Assembly (NCBI RefSeq): GCF_029931775.1
Contig: NC_079321.1
Location: 69,327,524 to 69,391,523 of the forward strand
From: Euleptes europaea
Lineage: Eukaryota; Chordata; Lepidosauria; Squamata; Sphaerodactylidae
Reading direction: 5' to 3'
Length of the DNA stretch: 64,000 bases
The notes under the pieces were generated by a model. That model was not told the origin of the DNA, searched no databases, and saw only the letters and a list, made by a program, of their open reading frames with translations. Position 1 is the stretch's first letter. The number at the start of each line of letters is the position of its first letter. A program made the translations under genes and the position numbers. Below are positions 36,501 to 60,987 of this stretch, piece after piece.

Positions 36501-37934
36501 TGTTCTCTGTTGCTTCAGAGACTAGGACACGGAGTAATGGATTTAAACTAAAAGAAAAGCGATTCCACCTAAACATTAGGAAGAACTTTCTGACAGTGAG
36601 GGTGGTTCGACGGTGGAATGCCCTGCCTCGGGTGGGGAGATGGAGTCCCCGTCTTTGGAGGTCTTTAAGCAGAGGTTGGATGGCCATCTGTCGGGAGCGC
36701 TTTGATTGTGGGATCCTGCATGGCAGGAGGTTGGACTGGATGGCCCTTGTGGTCTCTTCCAACCTTGTGTGATTTTTTTGTGATAACTCCCAGACTCCCA
36801 AATATGGAGAGTACAATACCCTCCTCAGCTTTACCATGATTTGGTGCTATGTGAATAAGCCTTGTACTCACTGGCTCACTCCTCTTCTTGCACTGTGATT
36901 AGTGGCTGTTCGCCTACCAATTTGCTATTACTTCCAAACTGGCAAACGTATGATTTGTTTTTGCTCTTCCAAGCACCAAACTTGGAGCCAGCGTGTAGAG
37001 GGTTAAGAGCAGCGGATTCTAATCTGGAGAACCGGGTTTGATTCCCCATTCTCCCACATGAAGCCTGCTGGGGTGACCTTGGGTCAGTCACAGTTCTCTC
37101 AGAACTCTCTAAGCCCATGCAGAGGCAGGCAATGGGAAACCACATCCAAACGTCTATTGCCTTAAAAACCCTACAGGGTTGCCATAAGTCAGCCGTGACT
37201 TGACAGCACTTTCCGCCACCACCAAGCACCAAACTATGGTTTGCTGTAGCAATTGAACAAGCACATAATTATGTATTGAGCTCATTAACATTGCAAATGC
37301 AGTTGTATTTCCTGCTTTTAATACATAATGTTTTTTCTCTTCATGCAAATAGTTGAAAATGACCCATTAACCTTTAGGCTTTCCTCTGCTTGGTTCTTTT
37401 TTTGGTCTGATAGAGAATCCTTAGTAGATATTCAAGCTTTCTTCTGTTTTGTATGAGGGAAAGAAAATACAGTGCTCTCCACACAGTCCATAATAAGCAT
37501 TCCCAAAGCAGCCCAATTAAACTCAGTGGGAACATTCGTAGTAATTGAACTATAGAATAAAGTCTTTGGGCCAGTCATTAGCAGAGGTATGTATGTAATA
37601 GAGTTTTAGTCAGTGGATTCCCACATGGTCATTTACTGCGTATTAAATTAAAGCCAGTGAGTTAATACTGTTTATTACTGAAAAAACTGTATGGTAGGAG
37701 AGTGTACAGAACTAAAATACAATCTTATGTGATCTCTCAAATTCAGGACTAGATAAAATTGAAATTCTTCAGAGTCATGAAAACCAGGAGATCTACCAAA
37801 AAGCATTTGATCTTATTGAACATTACTTTGGCGTGGAAGAGGAGGATGCCAATATTGTTCCACAAGTGGATGAAAATGAGCAGCAATTTCTGTTTCAGCA
37901 GCAGGAAGCTCCAATGGAGGGATTTCAGTTGTAA
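21499..37934 (+). CDS. KPNA5: Importin subunit alpha-6 (karyopherin alpha 5)
   Basis: Importin alpha binds classical nuclear localization signals in the cytosol and links cargo to importin beta for nuclear import. Coding exons are 21499-21502, 22808-22941, 23824-23925, 24005-24104, 24755-24849, 25325-25456, 26468-26556, 27870-27969, 30266-30429, 31681-31759, 32768-32893, 33487-33614, 35280-35458 and 37747-37934. They sum to 1620 nt, 539 residues, in frame with AG/GT borders. ATGG of exon 1 joins ATACCATG, giving [10 protein letters not shown], parallel to human MDAMASPGKD. The importin-beta-binding domain follows ([20 protein letters not shown], then LFKRRN), then ARM repeats with WALTN, WALGN, WALSN, WALSY, WTVSN and WAITN, and the C-terminus [13 protein letters not shown]5 rather than KPNA1 or KPNA6 is shown by [18 protein letters not shown] and [20 protein letters not shown]. 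Some family-conserved positions differ ([31 protein letters not shown]). No break was found, so it should be functional. Confidence 0.97.
21775..22045 (-). mobile_element. L1 LINE 3' UTR in KPNA5 intron 1
   Basis: Same reversed L1 3' UTR as at 17630-17995 (TTTGCTAACGGAACTAATCC, ACATTATTAAATCACTACCT), starting with a T-rich tract. Confidence 0.7.
22046..22807. other. KPNA5 intron 1, nothing recognised
   Basis: No element or secondary exon was recognised. Intron 1 ends in a TATTGTAG acceptor. Confidence 0.4.
22942..23823. other. KPNA5 intron 2
   Basis: GCCCTGCTGGGTCAGACCAA near 23080 resembles a fragment of a squamate SINE. Sequence near 23336-23395 (CTCAGCGGGGCTTATTCCCA) resembles the small foldback MITE family. 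Otherwise unassigned. Confidence 0.35.
24945..25140 (-). mobile_element. tRNA-derived SINE, old copy
   Basis: Diverged, on the minus strand: GTGAGGTAGATTATGCTGA, CTTGGCCAAAATCACC and an eroded B-box region. It belongs with the better-preserved copies at 27008-27232 and 57173-57385. It lies in KPNA5 intron 5. Confidence 0.6.
25878..26369. mobile_element. GC-rich TIR element in KPNA5 intron 6
   Basis: The ends TACTGTATATACTCGGG and TTGAGTATATACGGTA are inverted and TA-bounded, as in the element at 16-680. Sub-terminal GTATAAGCCGAGG blocks repeat at both ends. The core is GC-rich (GGGTGGGG tracts). It sits about 100 bp before KPNA5 exon 7. Confidence 0.75.
27008..27232 (-). mobile_element. tRNA-derived SINE in KPNA5 intron 7
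   Basis: On the minus strand it starts with CTGTAGTGTAGTGGTTAGAG and GGGAGACCCAGGTTTGAATT (A and B boxes). It ends in an AAGAAAGGTGGGGTATAAAT tail shared with LINE 3' ends. Confidence 0.75.
28414..29873. mobile_element. Probable large TIR element in KPNA5 intron 8
   Basis: The left end AGCGCAATCCTGAGG and right end TTAGGATTGTGCT are near-inverted. They resemble the GCAATCCTA ends of small squamate MITEs in this window. The 1.46-kb GC-richer interior matches nothing known. No clear target duplication was found, so the call is tentative. Confidence 0.45.
29990..30110 (-). mobile_element. Penelope-like 3'-end unit with a tandem duplication
   Basis: GAGTCTTGTGGCACCTTAAA and GATCACTTTGTCGGATGCAT are the reverse complement of a common variant of the array unit. 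A roughly 43-bp part (30014-30056) is repeated directly at 30063-30105. It lies in KPNA5 intron 8, close to exon 9. Confidence 0.65.
30430..31680. other. KPNA5 intron 9, nothing recognised
   Basis: No repeat family or structure was supported in this 1.25-kb intron. Confidence 0.4.
31760..32767. other. KPNA5 intron 10, nothing recognised
   Basis: AT-rich intron without recognisable elements. Confidence 0.4.
33066..33296 (+). mobile_element. tRNA-derived SINE in KPNA5 intron 11
   Basis: Head AGCCAGCATAATGTAGCGGT with B box GGTTTGATTCCC, then CTGGGTGACCTTGGGCTAGT and CACAGTTCTCTCAGAACTCT. It ends in GGGTATAAAAACCAACTCTT. This is a very common squamate SINE structure. Confidence 0.85.
33615..35279. 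other. KPNA5 intron 12
   Basis: Mostly unassigned. At 35160-35250 (CTGAGAGTAAGCCTTATTGA, CTGCTCAGGGTTGCTGTCTG) there is a fragment resembling the small GCAATCC-type MITE family. It ends directly before the polypyrimidine tract of the exon 13 acceptor. Confidence 0.4.
35600..35830 (+). mobile_element. L2-like LINE fragment
   Basis: The frame has [20 protein letters not shown] and [16 protein letters not shown], the segment after the reverse-transcriptase catalytic core in L2-type LINEs. Only about 200 bp remain, in KPNA5 intron 13. Confidence 0.75.
35985..36182 (-). mobile_element. L2-like LINE fragment, opposite strand
   Basis: The minus-strand frame carries [20 protein letters not shown], matching the RLDYCNALY motif of L2-type LINEs. 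It lies head-on to the fragment at 35600-35830. Confidence 0.75.
36185..36775 (+). mobile_element. CR1 LINE, 3' end
   Basis: A 187-codon frame (36209-36772) is the CR1 ORF2 C-terminus: [37 protein letters not shown] and [15 protein letters not shown]. It passes into the CR1 3' UTR (GGTTGGACTGGATGGCCCTT). It is the best-preserved CR1 piece here, but is 5'-truncated. Confidence 0.92.
36984..37228 (+). mobile_element. Sauria-type SINE in KPNA5 intron 13
   Basis: tRNA-like head (GCCAGCGTGTAGAGGGTTAA, B box GGGTTTGATTCCCC), the CACAGTTCTCTCAGAACTCT core, then GGCAATGGGAAACCA and a TTGCCATAAGTCAGCCGTGA tail like the BovB 3' end. Confidence 0.85.
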
Positions 37935-38328
37935 CTGTTAAAATAAATGCAAATTCTGTAGCTCCTTATGCAGACCTCAGCTTGCTGGCTAGCTACAAGG
38001 AAGATAAGAATGCTCTGCTGAAGACAGATAAAGAAGCAGCTCATGCACTTGAGTTTTCTGTCAGATGCAACTTTTTGTTCATTTTTTATTTGTGTGTGAT
38101 TCCATTGTCCTAGTCCAGATACACTAACTAATCACGACTTTTAAAAAAAGTTGCAGAGCTTGAATAATGTTCTCATTAGCTACTGCTGCAGTTTTTCAGG
38201 CAGTTACTAGAAAAGTATAATTATGCATAAACAGCTGACAGTTTGAATTTTGGCTGTAGGGTTCAGTTGCCCACTCTAAATCTACCTCTTTTCACTGGAG
38301 CCAAAAAGACGCTTCAGAACTAAAGTGA

Positions 38329-38355
38329 CACACACACACACACACACACACACAC
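38329..38355. repeat. (AC)n microsatellite
   Basis: About 13 uninterrupted AC repeats in the presumed KPNA5 3' UTR. Confidence 0.95.
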
Positions 38356-39794
38356 GCGAGCTCCTAGCAAAAGCTAAACTTAGAATGTGAAAAAGTATTT
38401 ATTTAAATAGTGAAAATATAGTTTTATGTGTGATACTTTGCGATAAACTGGTGAAATATATTTATATTTGAAAGCATAACACTTAACTGGGGCACACTGC
38501 TGATTATATGACATAGTATTGAAATATGGCAAAAACAAGTTTTTCTGCTGTATGAAAAGATGTAGTGGCTAGTTTTAATTTGTTATACATAGGCCTTGCT
38601 GCCTGGCTTATGTAATGAAAGTTCCTTCTTCCTCCTTTTATTCTGCAGTGATATTGCAAATAAGGCTGTCAAGGTTTCAACCAGTCCCAGTAGCTCTGCC
38701 TTAAACAGCAGGTTGGGGAGACATGAGTAGGCAGTCATGTTTACCCTCTGTGCTGTGAGAAGCTGGTCCTTCCCCAGCTGGCTTCCACTAAAGGCAGACC
38801 ATGCCAGGGTTTTTTATGGCCTTTTGACAATTTTAATTGCAAGTTGGAGAGAGTTTATTCCTTTGTATTTATACTTTTGTAATGCCCACTGGATTCTTGT
38901 GAGGGTAGGGGAAGGGTTCCTATAGTTGCATAGAGTCAGATTGTAGATAGAAGGCTCCATGTTTAACTTACATGTTACCAAAGTGTTCGAACTCTGCGAT
39001 ATTCTTTTTTCTTGAAATGCTGACGACATGCTTTATTTGTACGAAGTCAATTTATTGTAATTGACCAAATCCACTAATATGACATTTCATTTTTGGGGGG
39101 GGGAGCTGAGGAGTAAGGTTATTTTGTTTTTAATCCTATGTTTTAAACAGGGCATTTACATGTTCCCTGCTGTAACTATAGTAGTGCTATGGTAGAACAT
39201 CTTTTGCAGTAAACTGAAGAAAAGAAGCGTGGTTTTGTTGTAAATACAGTAGGTGCTTGGACACCCAAATATTTCTGACTGTATAAAAAATGTCTGATGC
39301 CAAGCATTTTATACAAAATTACTACAATGAAGCCTTGAGGCCTTTCTCTTGCAGAGTTCCAAGCTCTATGGATTTTTTTTCCTGCTAGCAAAATTAAAGT
39401 ACTCTGATTTGGCTAACTAGAAATCTCGATCTGTGTGGGATTTTTTTCCTATGTTCTATAAAATATTTGCAATTGCTTGCTGTTTCCTTAGCATAATTCA
39501 ACTAAAAAAACATCTACAATAAATCAGATATGGAGCCTTTTGCTGATGCAAGGACCCTGTTGTGTTAGCAGAGCAGAATCTTTGGATCTCTGGTGTCTGC
39601 TGAGATCAAATACTGATTTGAGCCCTGTGTGAGAGTGATCTATACAAAGACCTGCCTGAAGCCATTGCATGGAGAAAGAAGCTTCAGCTGGCAATTTTCC
39701 TGTTCATCCTGCATAGCAGTTGAGAGGAAGGATTCTTAGCATCCATCCTTCCTCCAGTAGGAGATCAGTAGTGTATGCTTAAATGAATTGCTCT

Positions 39795-39995
39795 TGTTAC
39801 GAAGCTGCCTTATACGGAGTCAGAAGACCCTTGGTCTATCGAGGTCTGCATTGTCTACTTTGACTGGCAGTGGTTAGGGAGAGGTCATTCAAATCATCTC
39901 GTACCGGATACTTTTAACCAGAGATTCTGGGGATTGAACCTGTGACTTCCTGCATGCCAAGTGGATGCTCTGCCACTTAGCAATGGCCCCTGGGG
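39795..39995 (-). mobile_element. tRNA-derived SINE
   Basis: The minus strand has GGGGCCATTGCTAAGTGGCA, the ACTTGGCATGCAGGAAGTCA anticodon-arm region, a GGTTCAATCCCC B box, and a tail with ACTCCGTATAAGGCAGCTTC. Same family as the pieces at 12945-13115. Confidence 0.75.
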
Positions 39996-41540
39996 CAGTG
40001 TGAAAGAGTGTCCGGATGGTCCATGCTTCCTGAACACTTCCTGAACCTTCTGCTTTCCATCCTCAATTGTGAAAGTGACAAATGCAGGAGCCGATAAATA
40101 GCTTTGTGCTGTGTGTGTGGGGCTCTGGATTGCGGCCACAGCCTTGGAGGCCTCGTACCAGCATGGTGTTAAAGATTGCTGTTGAAACTTTCAAGGTTAA
40201 TAGTAATCTGAATTACTCATAAGCAGCTGTAGCTGAAGAAAACAGCCTCCGATACCTTGATGGAAATCAAGTGTATCTTAAGGGACAGGACTATGTAGGG
40301 TTGTACTGATATCCTGAACTTGGTAGCCTTGAACTGGCAACTCTCTTTGTGTGAATTTGTTCCCTTGATGTTAGCATAATAGTTGTCTCCTGGGATTCAT
40401 TCTAAAGGCAAGTCAAAGAAATGATCATGAAATCTGATCAGAAAAGTTCTAGTATGTAAAAAATATTCTGCAGTGACAGGATACTCCATTGTTTCTAAAA
40501 ATCTTTTATTGTATTACAAAAATTACCAGCTGTGCCTGTTCTTAATTTGATTTTTCTAATAGATACTACCATCTAAACATTTTGATCTAGCCCAAATCTG
40601 AGACTAAATCTCTCTCCTTATTTCTTGTAAGAGAAGACTGCTTTAAAAATCCTGAAAGGCTGTTCTAGTGTTAAGAATTAGAATATTCTTTCTATTTGGT
40701 GAAGATGTAATGCTAACATGTTTAATTTCACACTTTATTAGAATTTTAGGGTGAATTTTGTCCTTTTACATATGAGACTGAGAAGCCTTGCATAATCAGA
40801 ACTGCAGATGTAGCTTGTAGGCAGAACAGGTACGAATGGCACCTGCAGCCTATACTGTGTTCTAGAACAATGATTCTATTTGTAATTTTTGTAAAAAGCT
40901 TTCAAAATACTTAAATAGTGTTTTCCTAGTGTTGGCTGAAAGAAATTTTCATATAATTGCTTGAATTTGGATCATGATTATTTAATCTATGCAATCATGG
41001 CAGGTATGTTCTGCAATATATTTCAGATATAAAACCCTCTAGTTTTCTATCAAATATTTTCCCCATTCCTGCGCTTCCATTTATGGAAAAAAAATTGGCT
41101 TTTAGGTCTTGCCTTTTAAAGAGTGGCAAATAAATAACTGCCTTTCATTCAAATAAGTTTACACCTAGAAAATTTTGTCGATCAGTGTCTTGAAGAAAAT
41201 TTTTTTGTCCATTAATGACTGGAATAATTTGCTTGAGTCTTATAATTTACCTTCTGGGTGTTTCCTGTTTCCCTACAAATTCTGTTGGAAGAGAAAATGT
41301 AGATTATGAAAGTACTTCAAAGATTATGGAGATCTCATAAAGATTGCTTTTACATTTACTGTCATTACTGTTTTCTAAAATGGTTATCTATAACTTAATA
41401 TTACATCTCTAAAAGCAAACTGGAAACTAATTGAACAATCCTGCAAATTTGAACAGTATACAATATTATGGAATGTTACTATAAATATAACAGATTAAAA
41501 CTAATAAAGGTATTTTACAGTGACAGTATGTGTCCTCTGA

Positions 41541-43093
41541 ATTGAGAGTTGGCCCTATTTACTTGAAACTAACAGTATAGTTTGAGATTAGACTGTTGCA
41601 TAAGCCTAGTTAGAACAACTGGGAATTGCTAATGTGATGTGATCATATACCTGTTAATTCAGAAATAAATACAACTATATTCACTGCCTTTCAGTTGTGG
41701 TTACATGGACATGGGATTTGATCTTTAAGCAGCCCCCTTTCATCTGTTACAGTTCAGAAGGACACCGTTTAAGTCACTATTGTAAGCTAGTGACTTAAAG
41801 TTTATACTTTAATTTTTTATGGTGTTTACCATTTCCCTGTACCAAAGACATCACTACCAGGAAAAACCTCCACCCGAAAAGTGGTGTTCAAGACTGAGTA
41901 ATTAAAAGACAAAAAGGAAGTCTCTCTGTGACTCTGGCTGGGATCTCCTGGTTCTGAAGAAGTGATCTTATGCTTAAATAAATGTTAGTTTTTAATGTGC
42001 CACTGGACACATTATTTTATTTTACCTGGCTGCCCCTCTGGATTTATCAAATATATATTCACTGCCTGTTAGCATTGTTGTTCTGCCAGTCTCAATCTTA
42101 CAGCTTCCATTCCTGCTTCAATGCCTTTGATATCTTATTTAGTAAAGAGGTCTTCTCTACTTCTGACACTATCCCCTATAATGATGCCATATTTCTAACT
42201 GTCCTAATCTATAGACCTATGTTTTTAGAGGAGTTGCTCTACTGTCTGCGGTTCAGGGACTCCTCTCTGTTCCATCCCTCACTTAGCTTCATCCACAAGT
42301 TTTATGGTCTTTCATCAGAGGCAGCCCTATGCAAATGTATTCATGAATATGTTGTATGGGCTTCAGTAGGTTCTACCTCCATATTATTTGAACAGTTGTA
42401 CATGCATACTATTTCAATCTGTATTATATAGCTTGTACCTAAAAGAACAACATTTTTCCATTTACCTTTTGTGATGTAGAAATTATACGACTGATAGCAT
42501 TTCCAATAAAGGATAACTGTTTAGAAGTAAAATACCCCAGAGAAGCCTAAATGCATTGGATTATTGTTGTTTTCTCAGTGTTAAAAACTTTCCATACACA
42601 ACACCAACCTCTACTTGTGCTGGTTTATTTTGTTGCTGTTTTACAATCATGTTCTTTCTACATTTAAGGAATGAAGTAGCTCTTTGCCTTTGGCAGGATG
42701 AGAACTTTTCAGTGTTAATGTATTTAACCCACAAATGCAGATAAAAATCTCTTTGCTGGACAATGTCCAGAATAAATTCTGGCCAGAAAACTCTGTGTCT
42801 TGGTAAATAGTTCTGTGGTCCCTCTATTAGCTACATAAACAGTGATCGTTTGAGTTGAGGCTAAAAACTGGATGAAGCCTTTCAGAGCAAATTCAGTTGA
42901 CCTTGATTTCTTAAATCCCTTGATTAAATGCTTGTGACTTTGAAATACATAATCCTATCCCACCCATCTTTGTTACATAAATGTATATGAAAGTTAATAC
43001 TGTTACAATTCGTGTTTCCTTCAAAACTTTCCCCAGAGAGTTGATTTGTGTTCCCTTTTCCCACCTTCCCTTTGGTTTCAATAGCATGCAGTT
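41541..43093. other. Intergenic and FAM162B 3' UTR side
   Basis: At 41950-42010 there is a diverged Penelope-like 3'-end unit (CTGAAGAAGTGATCTTATGC, AATGTGCCACTGGAC). On the minus strand AATAAA occurs at 42624-42629, a possible FAM162B polyadenylation signal about 470 nt past its stop. No gene was seen in the 149-codon frame at 41982-42431. Confidence 0.4.
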
Positions 43094-57885
<14,792 letters not shown>

Positions 57886-58250
57886 GGTGAAAGCAGCCAG
57901 CTGAGCAAATCAGGAAAACGCTTTACTTCCCACGCTTGGTCTCCAAACTGCAGAACAACAGAAATCACTTCCAGCTCCTCGGTATCTGTCTTTATCATCT
58001 CTGTGCCTGCCTCCCCATGACTGGGAACAGAAGAAGCTCTTTCCAGTCCTTGATCACTTGCTAGTCCTGCCTCCTTTTCTGTTTTTTCCCCTCTTAAAAT
58101 GAAGATTAAGATGTTTGAAGGAAATCCAAACATTTTATTTCCTACAAAGACTACTGTGGCTGCAGGTGTTGTTTTTTTAAGTCTTTCCTTTCTAGGTCAT
58201 CAAGGATCCGTTTGGTTTGCTTTTCTCACACGCATCCTAATTTCTGGCTC
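57886..58250 (-). promoter_or_regulatory. FAM162B: FAM162B upstream region
   Basis: Sequence upstream of the FAM162B start codon on the minus strand, holding the 5' UTR and promoter. Unlike those near ZUP1 and KPNA5 it is not a CpG island. I see no assignable core-promoter motif. Confidence 0.35.
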
Positions 58251-58291
58251 AAAAAGTGGATGCCTTTTGTAGGCAAGCTATCTATTTATCG

Positions 58292-58334
58292 ATCGGTCTG
58301 TCTGTCTGTCTCTGTCTGTCTGTCTGTCTATCTA
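58292..58334. repeat. (TCTG)n microsatellite
   Basis: About ten TCTG/TCTA repeats with one interruption. Confidence 0.9.
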
Positions 58335-58383
58335 CCAGTTTGTCTACCACAAAATGGTTGCCCCAGGAGCCAACCACAAAATT

Positions 58384-58520
58384 TCAGGAAGTGAGCTTAT
58401 GCATAACCGATCTCCAGTGGCCCATCAGAAGCCCTGCTAGGTGAAAGCTCCATCGGGCCCTACCCACTTTCTAAAAATGCTTGATGGGTACCAGGGCTCC
58501 CAGATCGGGGACCCCTGTTG
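58384..58520. mobile_element. Partial hAT-like element end
   Basis: Ends in GATCGGGGACCCCTG, the complement of a CAGGGGTCCCCGA-type hAT terminus. The inner sequence (AGCCCTGCTAGGTGAAAGCT, CCACTTTCTAAAAATGCTTG) recurs near 60880-60985. The other terminus was not located. Confidence 0.45.
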
Positions 58521-58689
58521 TAGGAAATAGCCTGTGTCCATTTGATACCACCAGACTTTGGGGGTCTCCTGGTGTTTGAGGATTCTTTAATATGCAGACA
58601 GAAAGTGATCCAAATATATCGGGTAGAATAGAGAAAATGCCACAGATTTATATTTGTTTTAAAAATCTCCAGTTAGCCTGCCTACAGTG

Positions 58690-58883
58690 GGGAGAGAAGG
58701 CAGCATGGTATAGCCCATCTTGTCATATCTCGAAAGCTAAGCAGGGTCAGTACTTGGAAGGGAGGCCACCAAGAAAGACTCTGCAGAAAAAGGGAATGGC
58801 AAACCACCTCTGCTTCTTACGTGCCTTGAAAGCCCCTTGCTGAGGTTGCCATAACTCAGCTGTGATTTGACCACACTTTACAT
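58690..58883 (+). mobile_element. 5S rRNA-derived SINE with BovB-like tail
   Basis: The head matches 5S rRNA including its internal promoter region: ATATCTCGAAAGCTAAGCAG, GGTCAGTACTTGGAAGGGAG. It continues with AAGGGAATGGCAAACCACCT and a TTGCCATAACTCAGCTGTGA tail, the same tail type as the tRNA-derived Sauria SINEs. A hAT element is inserted immediately after it. Confidence 0.85.
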
Positions 58884-58999
58884 CAGTGGTTCCCAACCTT
58901 TTTTGACCAGGGACCACTAGGACTTTTTTGTTCGGTGCAGGGACCCCAAGGTTCAAAATAAAAATTCAGAGAATTTGAAAATAAACTGTAATCATAAAT

Positions 59000-59195
59000 A
59001 TTGTCGAAGGCTTTCACGGTCAGAGTTCATTGGTTCTTGTAGGTTATCCGGGCGGTGTAACCGTGGTCTTGGAATTGAGACACTGTCCTTCAGTGTTACT
59101 ACTCTGAAGATGCCTGCCACAGTTGCTGGCGAAACGTCAGGAAAGAAAATTCCAAGACCACGGTTACACAGCCCGGATAACCTACAAGAACCAAT
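59000..59195 (+). mobile_element. Small Penelope-type insert with long inverted arms
   Basis: A 196-bp insert bounded by a 12-bp target duplication GTAATCATAAAT (58988-58999 and 59196-59207). Its ends are ATTGTCGAAGGCTTTCACGG and ACCTACAAGAACCAAT. Arms of over 45 nt (from TTGGTTCTTGTAGGTTATCC on) are nearly fully complementary. It belongs to a repeat widespread in reptiles, which I associate with Penelope-like terminal regions; that family link is from memory and not proven here. Confidence 0.65.
59061..59163 (+). ncRNA. Hammerhead-ribozyme-like motif
   Basis: The core elements are in hammerhead order: CTGAAGA (59104-59110, consensus CUGANGA), a stem with GCC/GGC (59112-59130), GAAAC (59131-59135) and GTC (59136-59138) as the cleavage triplet. 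An outer 16-bp perfect helix (59061-59076 with 59148-59163) closes it. Stem III would be minimal (ACGT), as in the dimer-type hammerheads known from Penelope-like elements. Stem I close to the core pairs poorly, so activity is uncertain. Confidence 0.5.
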
Positions 59196-59383
59196 GTAAT
59201 CATAAATGTTAGTTAAACATTAAACTTAGAGTAATATTTGAATATATATTTTTACAATAGAGAACTTTTAATTGAAAATATTAATTTATTATGGGTTTAT
59301 AACTTTGTTTCGCGGACCTTAATTTAGTTCTCGCGGACCCCTGGGGGTCCACAGACCCCTGGTTGGGAACCAATGCTTTACAT

Positions 59384-59934
59384 GCACACAGTGGGTATCA
59401 ACAAAGTAGCTACTACTATTTTTTGCCACAAGGAGGCAGTGCATACTTGTTTATATTGCACACTATCCTTTTGGAGACATTGGAAAGGCTGCTTAAAAGG
59501 CTTCCAGTTAAAACTCAGCTCCTACAAAAGCATTGCTAAGTGATGAGCAGCACTGCTCCAGGTCTGCATACGGTCAATTTCACAGAGACTATGGCTGACT
59601 AACAACACAGAACATGTTACCTTTTCATTCATTATTCACCCATACTCTGGAAAGGTCTTCTGCATTTTCCCTCAATTTCTCCACCAGTTAACACCACTCA
59701 GTGATTAACAATAGAAGAAGTGAGCTGAAGAAGGTATCTGAAGAAGTGAGCTGTGACGAAAGCTTACCTTACCAGAAATAATGTTAGTCTTTAAGGTGCT
59801 ACTGGACTCTTACTCTTTTCTACTACTAGCAATAGAACAATTGATAACCATAGGCTGCAGTTTTAAAATCTGATCTACAGGGTCAAAATAAAATAAAAAA
59901 GAGGAAGAGGGCTGTAGTCTACCAGTACTTCACA
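59384..59934. other. Intergenic, with one Penelope-like 3'-end unit
   Basis: At 59735-59825 there is a single array-type unit (CTGAAGAAGTGAGCTGTGAC, TGTTAGTCTTTAAGGTGCTA). Nothing else was recognised. Confidence 0.6.
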
Positions 59935-60390
59935 ATGGTAGTTCCATCCACAGTTAAATGCTATGTATTGCCATCTGCAATCTTATATGGGAGATTTCAA
60001 AAACTACCCTACTCAGCCAGGAATTGTCCCTGTGGGAGGAGTTGTATTGAAACTATTTCACATATGCTTTTTACTGCTCTTATTATGCAGAAATTCAAAC
60101 CTTTAACTCCCATCTTAGCAAACAAGACAGGACTCCCTGATTCTGCCAAGGTGCCCTTCCTCCTGAACCATAGTTCTTCCATTATAATGGAGAAAGTGGT
60201 CAAATTCTTTCAGAGTGCCATAAAAATGCGATATGACAAAACCCAGAGATGAATGCTGTTCTATAATTGCAATGTAATTTGACCTTTTATGCAATATTTT
60301 CATTGTCTAACCTGATTGTTTTTATGCCGTTAATTAGATTTTTTATACAATATTTACATTGTTTAACCTGTATATTTTATGCCATTAAGG
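59935..60390 (+). mobile_element. LINE C-terminal fragment
   Basis: The 105-codon frame has a CPC-x10-H-type knuckle (NCPCGRSCIETISHMLF) after ILYGRFQKLPYSAR, as at the C-terminus of several vertebrate LINE proteins. An AT-rich 3' UTR with a repeated GTTTAACCTG-like phrase follows. The family is not determined. Confidence 0.6.
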
Positions 60391-60399
60391 GTTTTGGCA

Positions 60400-60625
60400 C
60401 TGATTTGGGCTGACGTCACTTCTGGAAGTAACGTCATCATGTCGCCAACAATCATGGGGATGCTCTGGTCTTTGGGCAAAACTATACAGTAAAAGCGGCT
60501 TCTACCACAGAATTTTTGCCCAAATACCACAGTGCCTCCGCAATTGTCAGCAACATGATGATGTCACTTCCGGAAGTGTCCAGAAGTGGCACTTCATTGC
60601 GCCGGCTCGCCTACAGCCTCCCATT
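60400..60625. mobile_element. Possible MITE with CACTTC(C/T)GGAAGT palindromes
   Basis: Near each end lie inverted blocks ACGTCACTTCTGGAAGTAAC and GATGTCACTTCCGGAAGTGT. No target duplication was verified. Confidence 0.4.
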
Positions 60626-60987
60626 GCAGCTAGTAAGTCCCCATGCCACCCATGGGGTTGCCAGGGGGTACCTGCCAGGGGTACCTGCCAGCCCTATCTG
60701 GGCACCTTTCGAATTCTGACAGCTACGACCACAAAACGGCTACCTGGTAGGCAGAGGAAGCCCAAGTGCAGGTGGTAAGAATAATAAGTGTTTTAAAATG
60801 CCTTGGGAAAGAGAAGTGAGAGAGAGAATAACACCAACACTGTCCAAAACAATGTTATTTTAATCTGCCAGCCAATCAGATCTCCAATGGCCAATCAAAT
60901 GTCCTGCTAGGTAAGAACCCCATCTGGCTCCACCCCCTTTCTAAAAACACTTGGCGGGCACCAAGAAAGGTGCCAGTGGGTGCCATG

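Larger units (their letters stand above)
37935..41540 (+). other. KPNA5: Probable KPNA5 3' UTR
   Basis: There are AATAAA signals at 37942-37947 (only 8 nt after the stop), 39518-39523 and 41503-41508. The last is followed by a GT-rich stretch (AGTATGTGTCCTCTG). KPNA5 mRNAs are known with long 3' UTRs, so the distal signal is plausible. The region is poor in repeats apart from an AC microsatellite and one SINE, as expected for a retained UTR. The extent is inferred. Confidence 0.5.
58884..59375. mobile_element. Non-autonomous hAT element, carrying a nested insertion
   Basis: TIRs CAGTGGTTCCCAACCTTTTT and GGTTGGGAACCAATG, with a perfect 8-bp duplication CTTTACAT at 58876-58883 and 59376-59383. 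A shorter copy without the nested insert is at 62984-63268 and shows what the empty site looked like. No transposase. Confidence 0.93.

Noticed and set aside
36209-36772. 187-codon open frame as a host gene
   Set aside because: It is the C-terminal part of CR1 ORF2 followed by the CR1 3' UTR, within KPNA5 intron 13.
37942-37947. AATAAA as the main KPNA5 polyadenylation signal
   Set aside because: It lies only 8 nt after the stop codon and lacks an obvious downstream GT-rich element; the signal at 41503 is a better candidate.
41982-42431. 149-codon frame between KPNA5 and FAM162B
   Set aside because: No recognisable domain, no splice context, and it starts inside a Penelope-like 3'-end unit.
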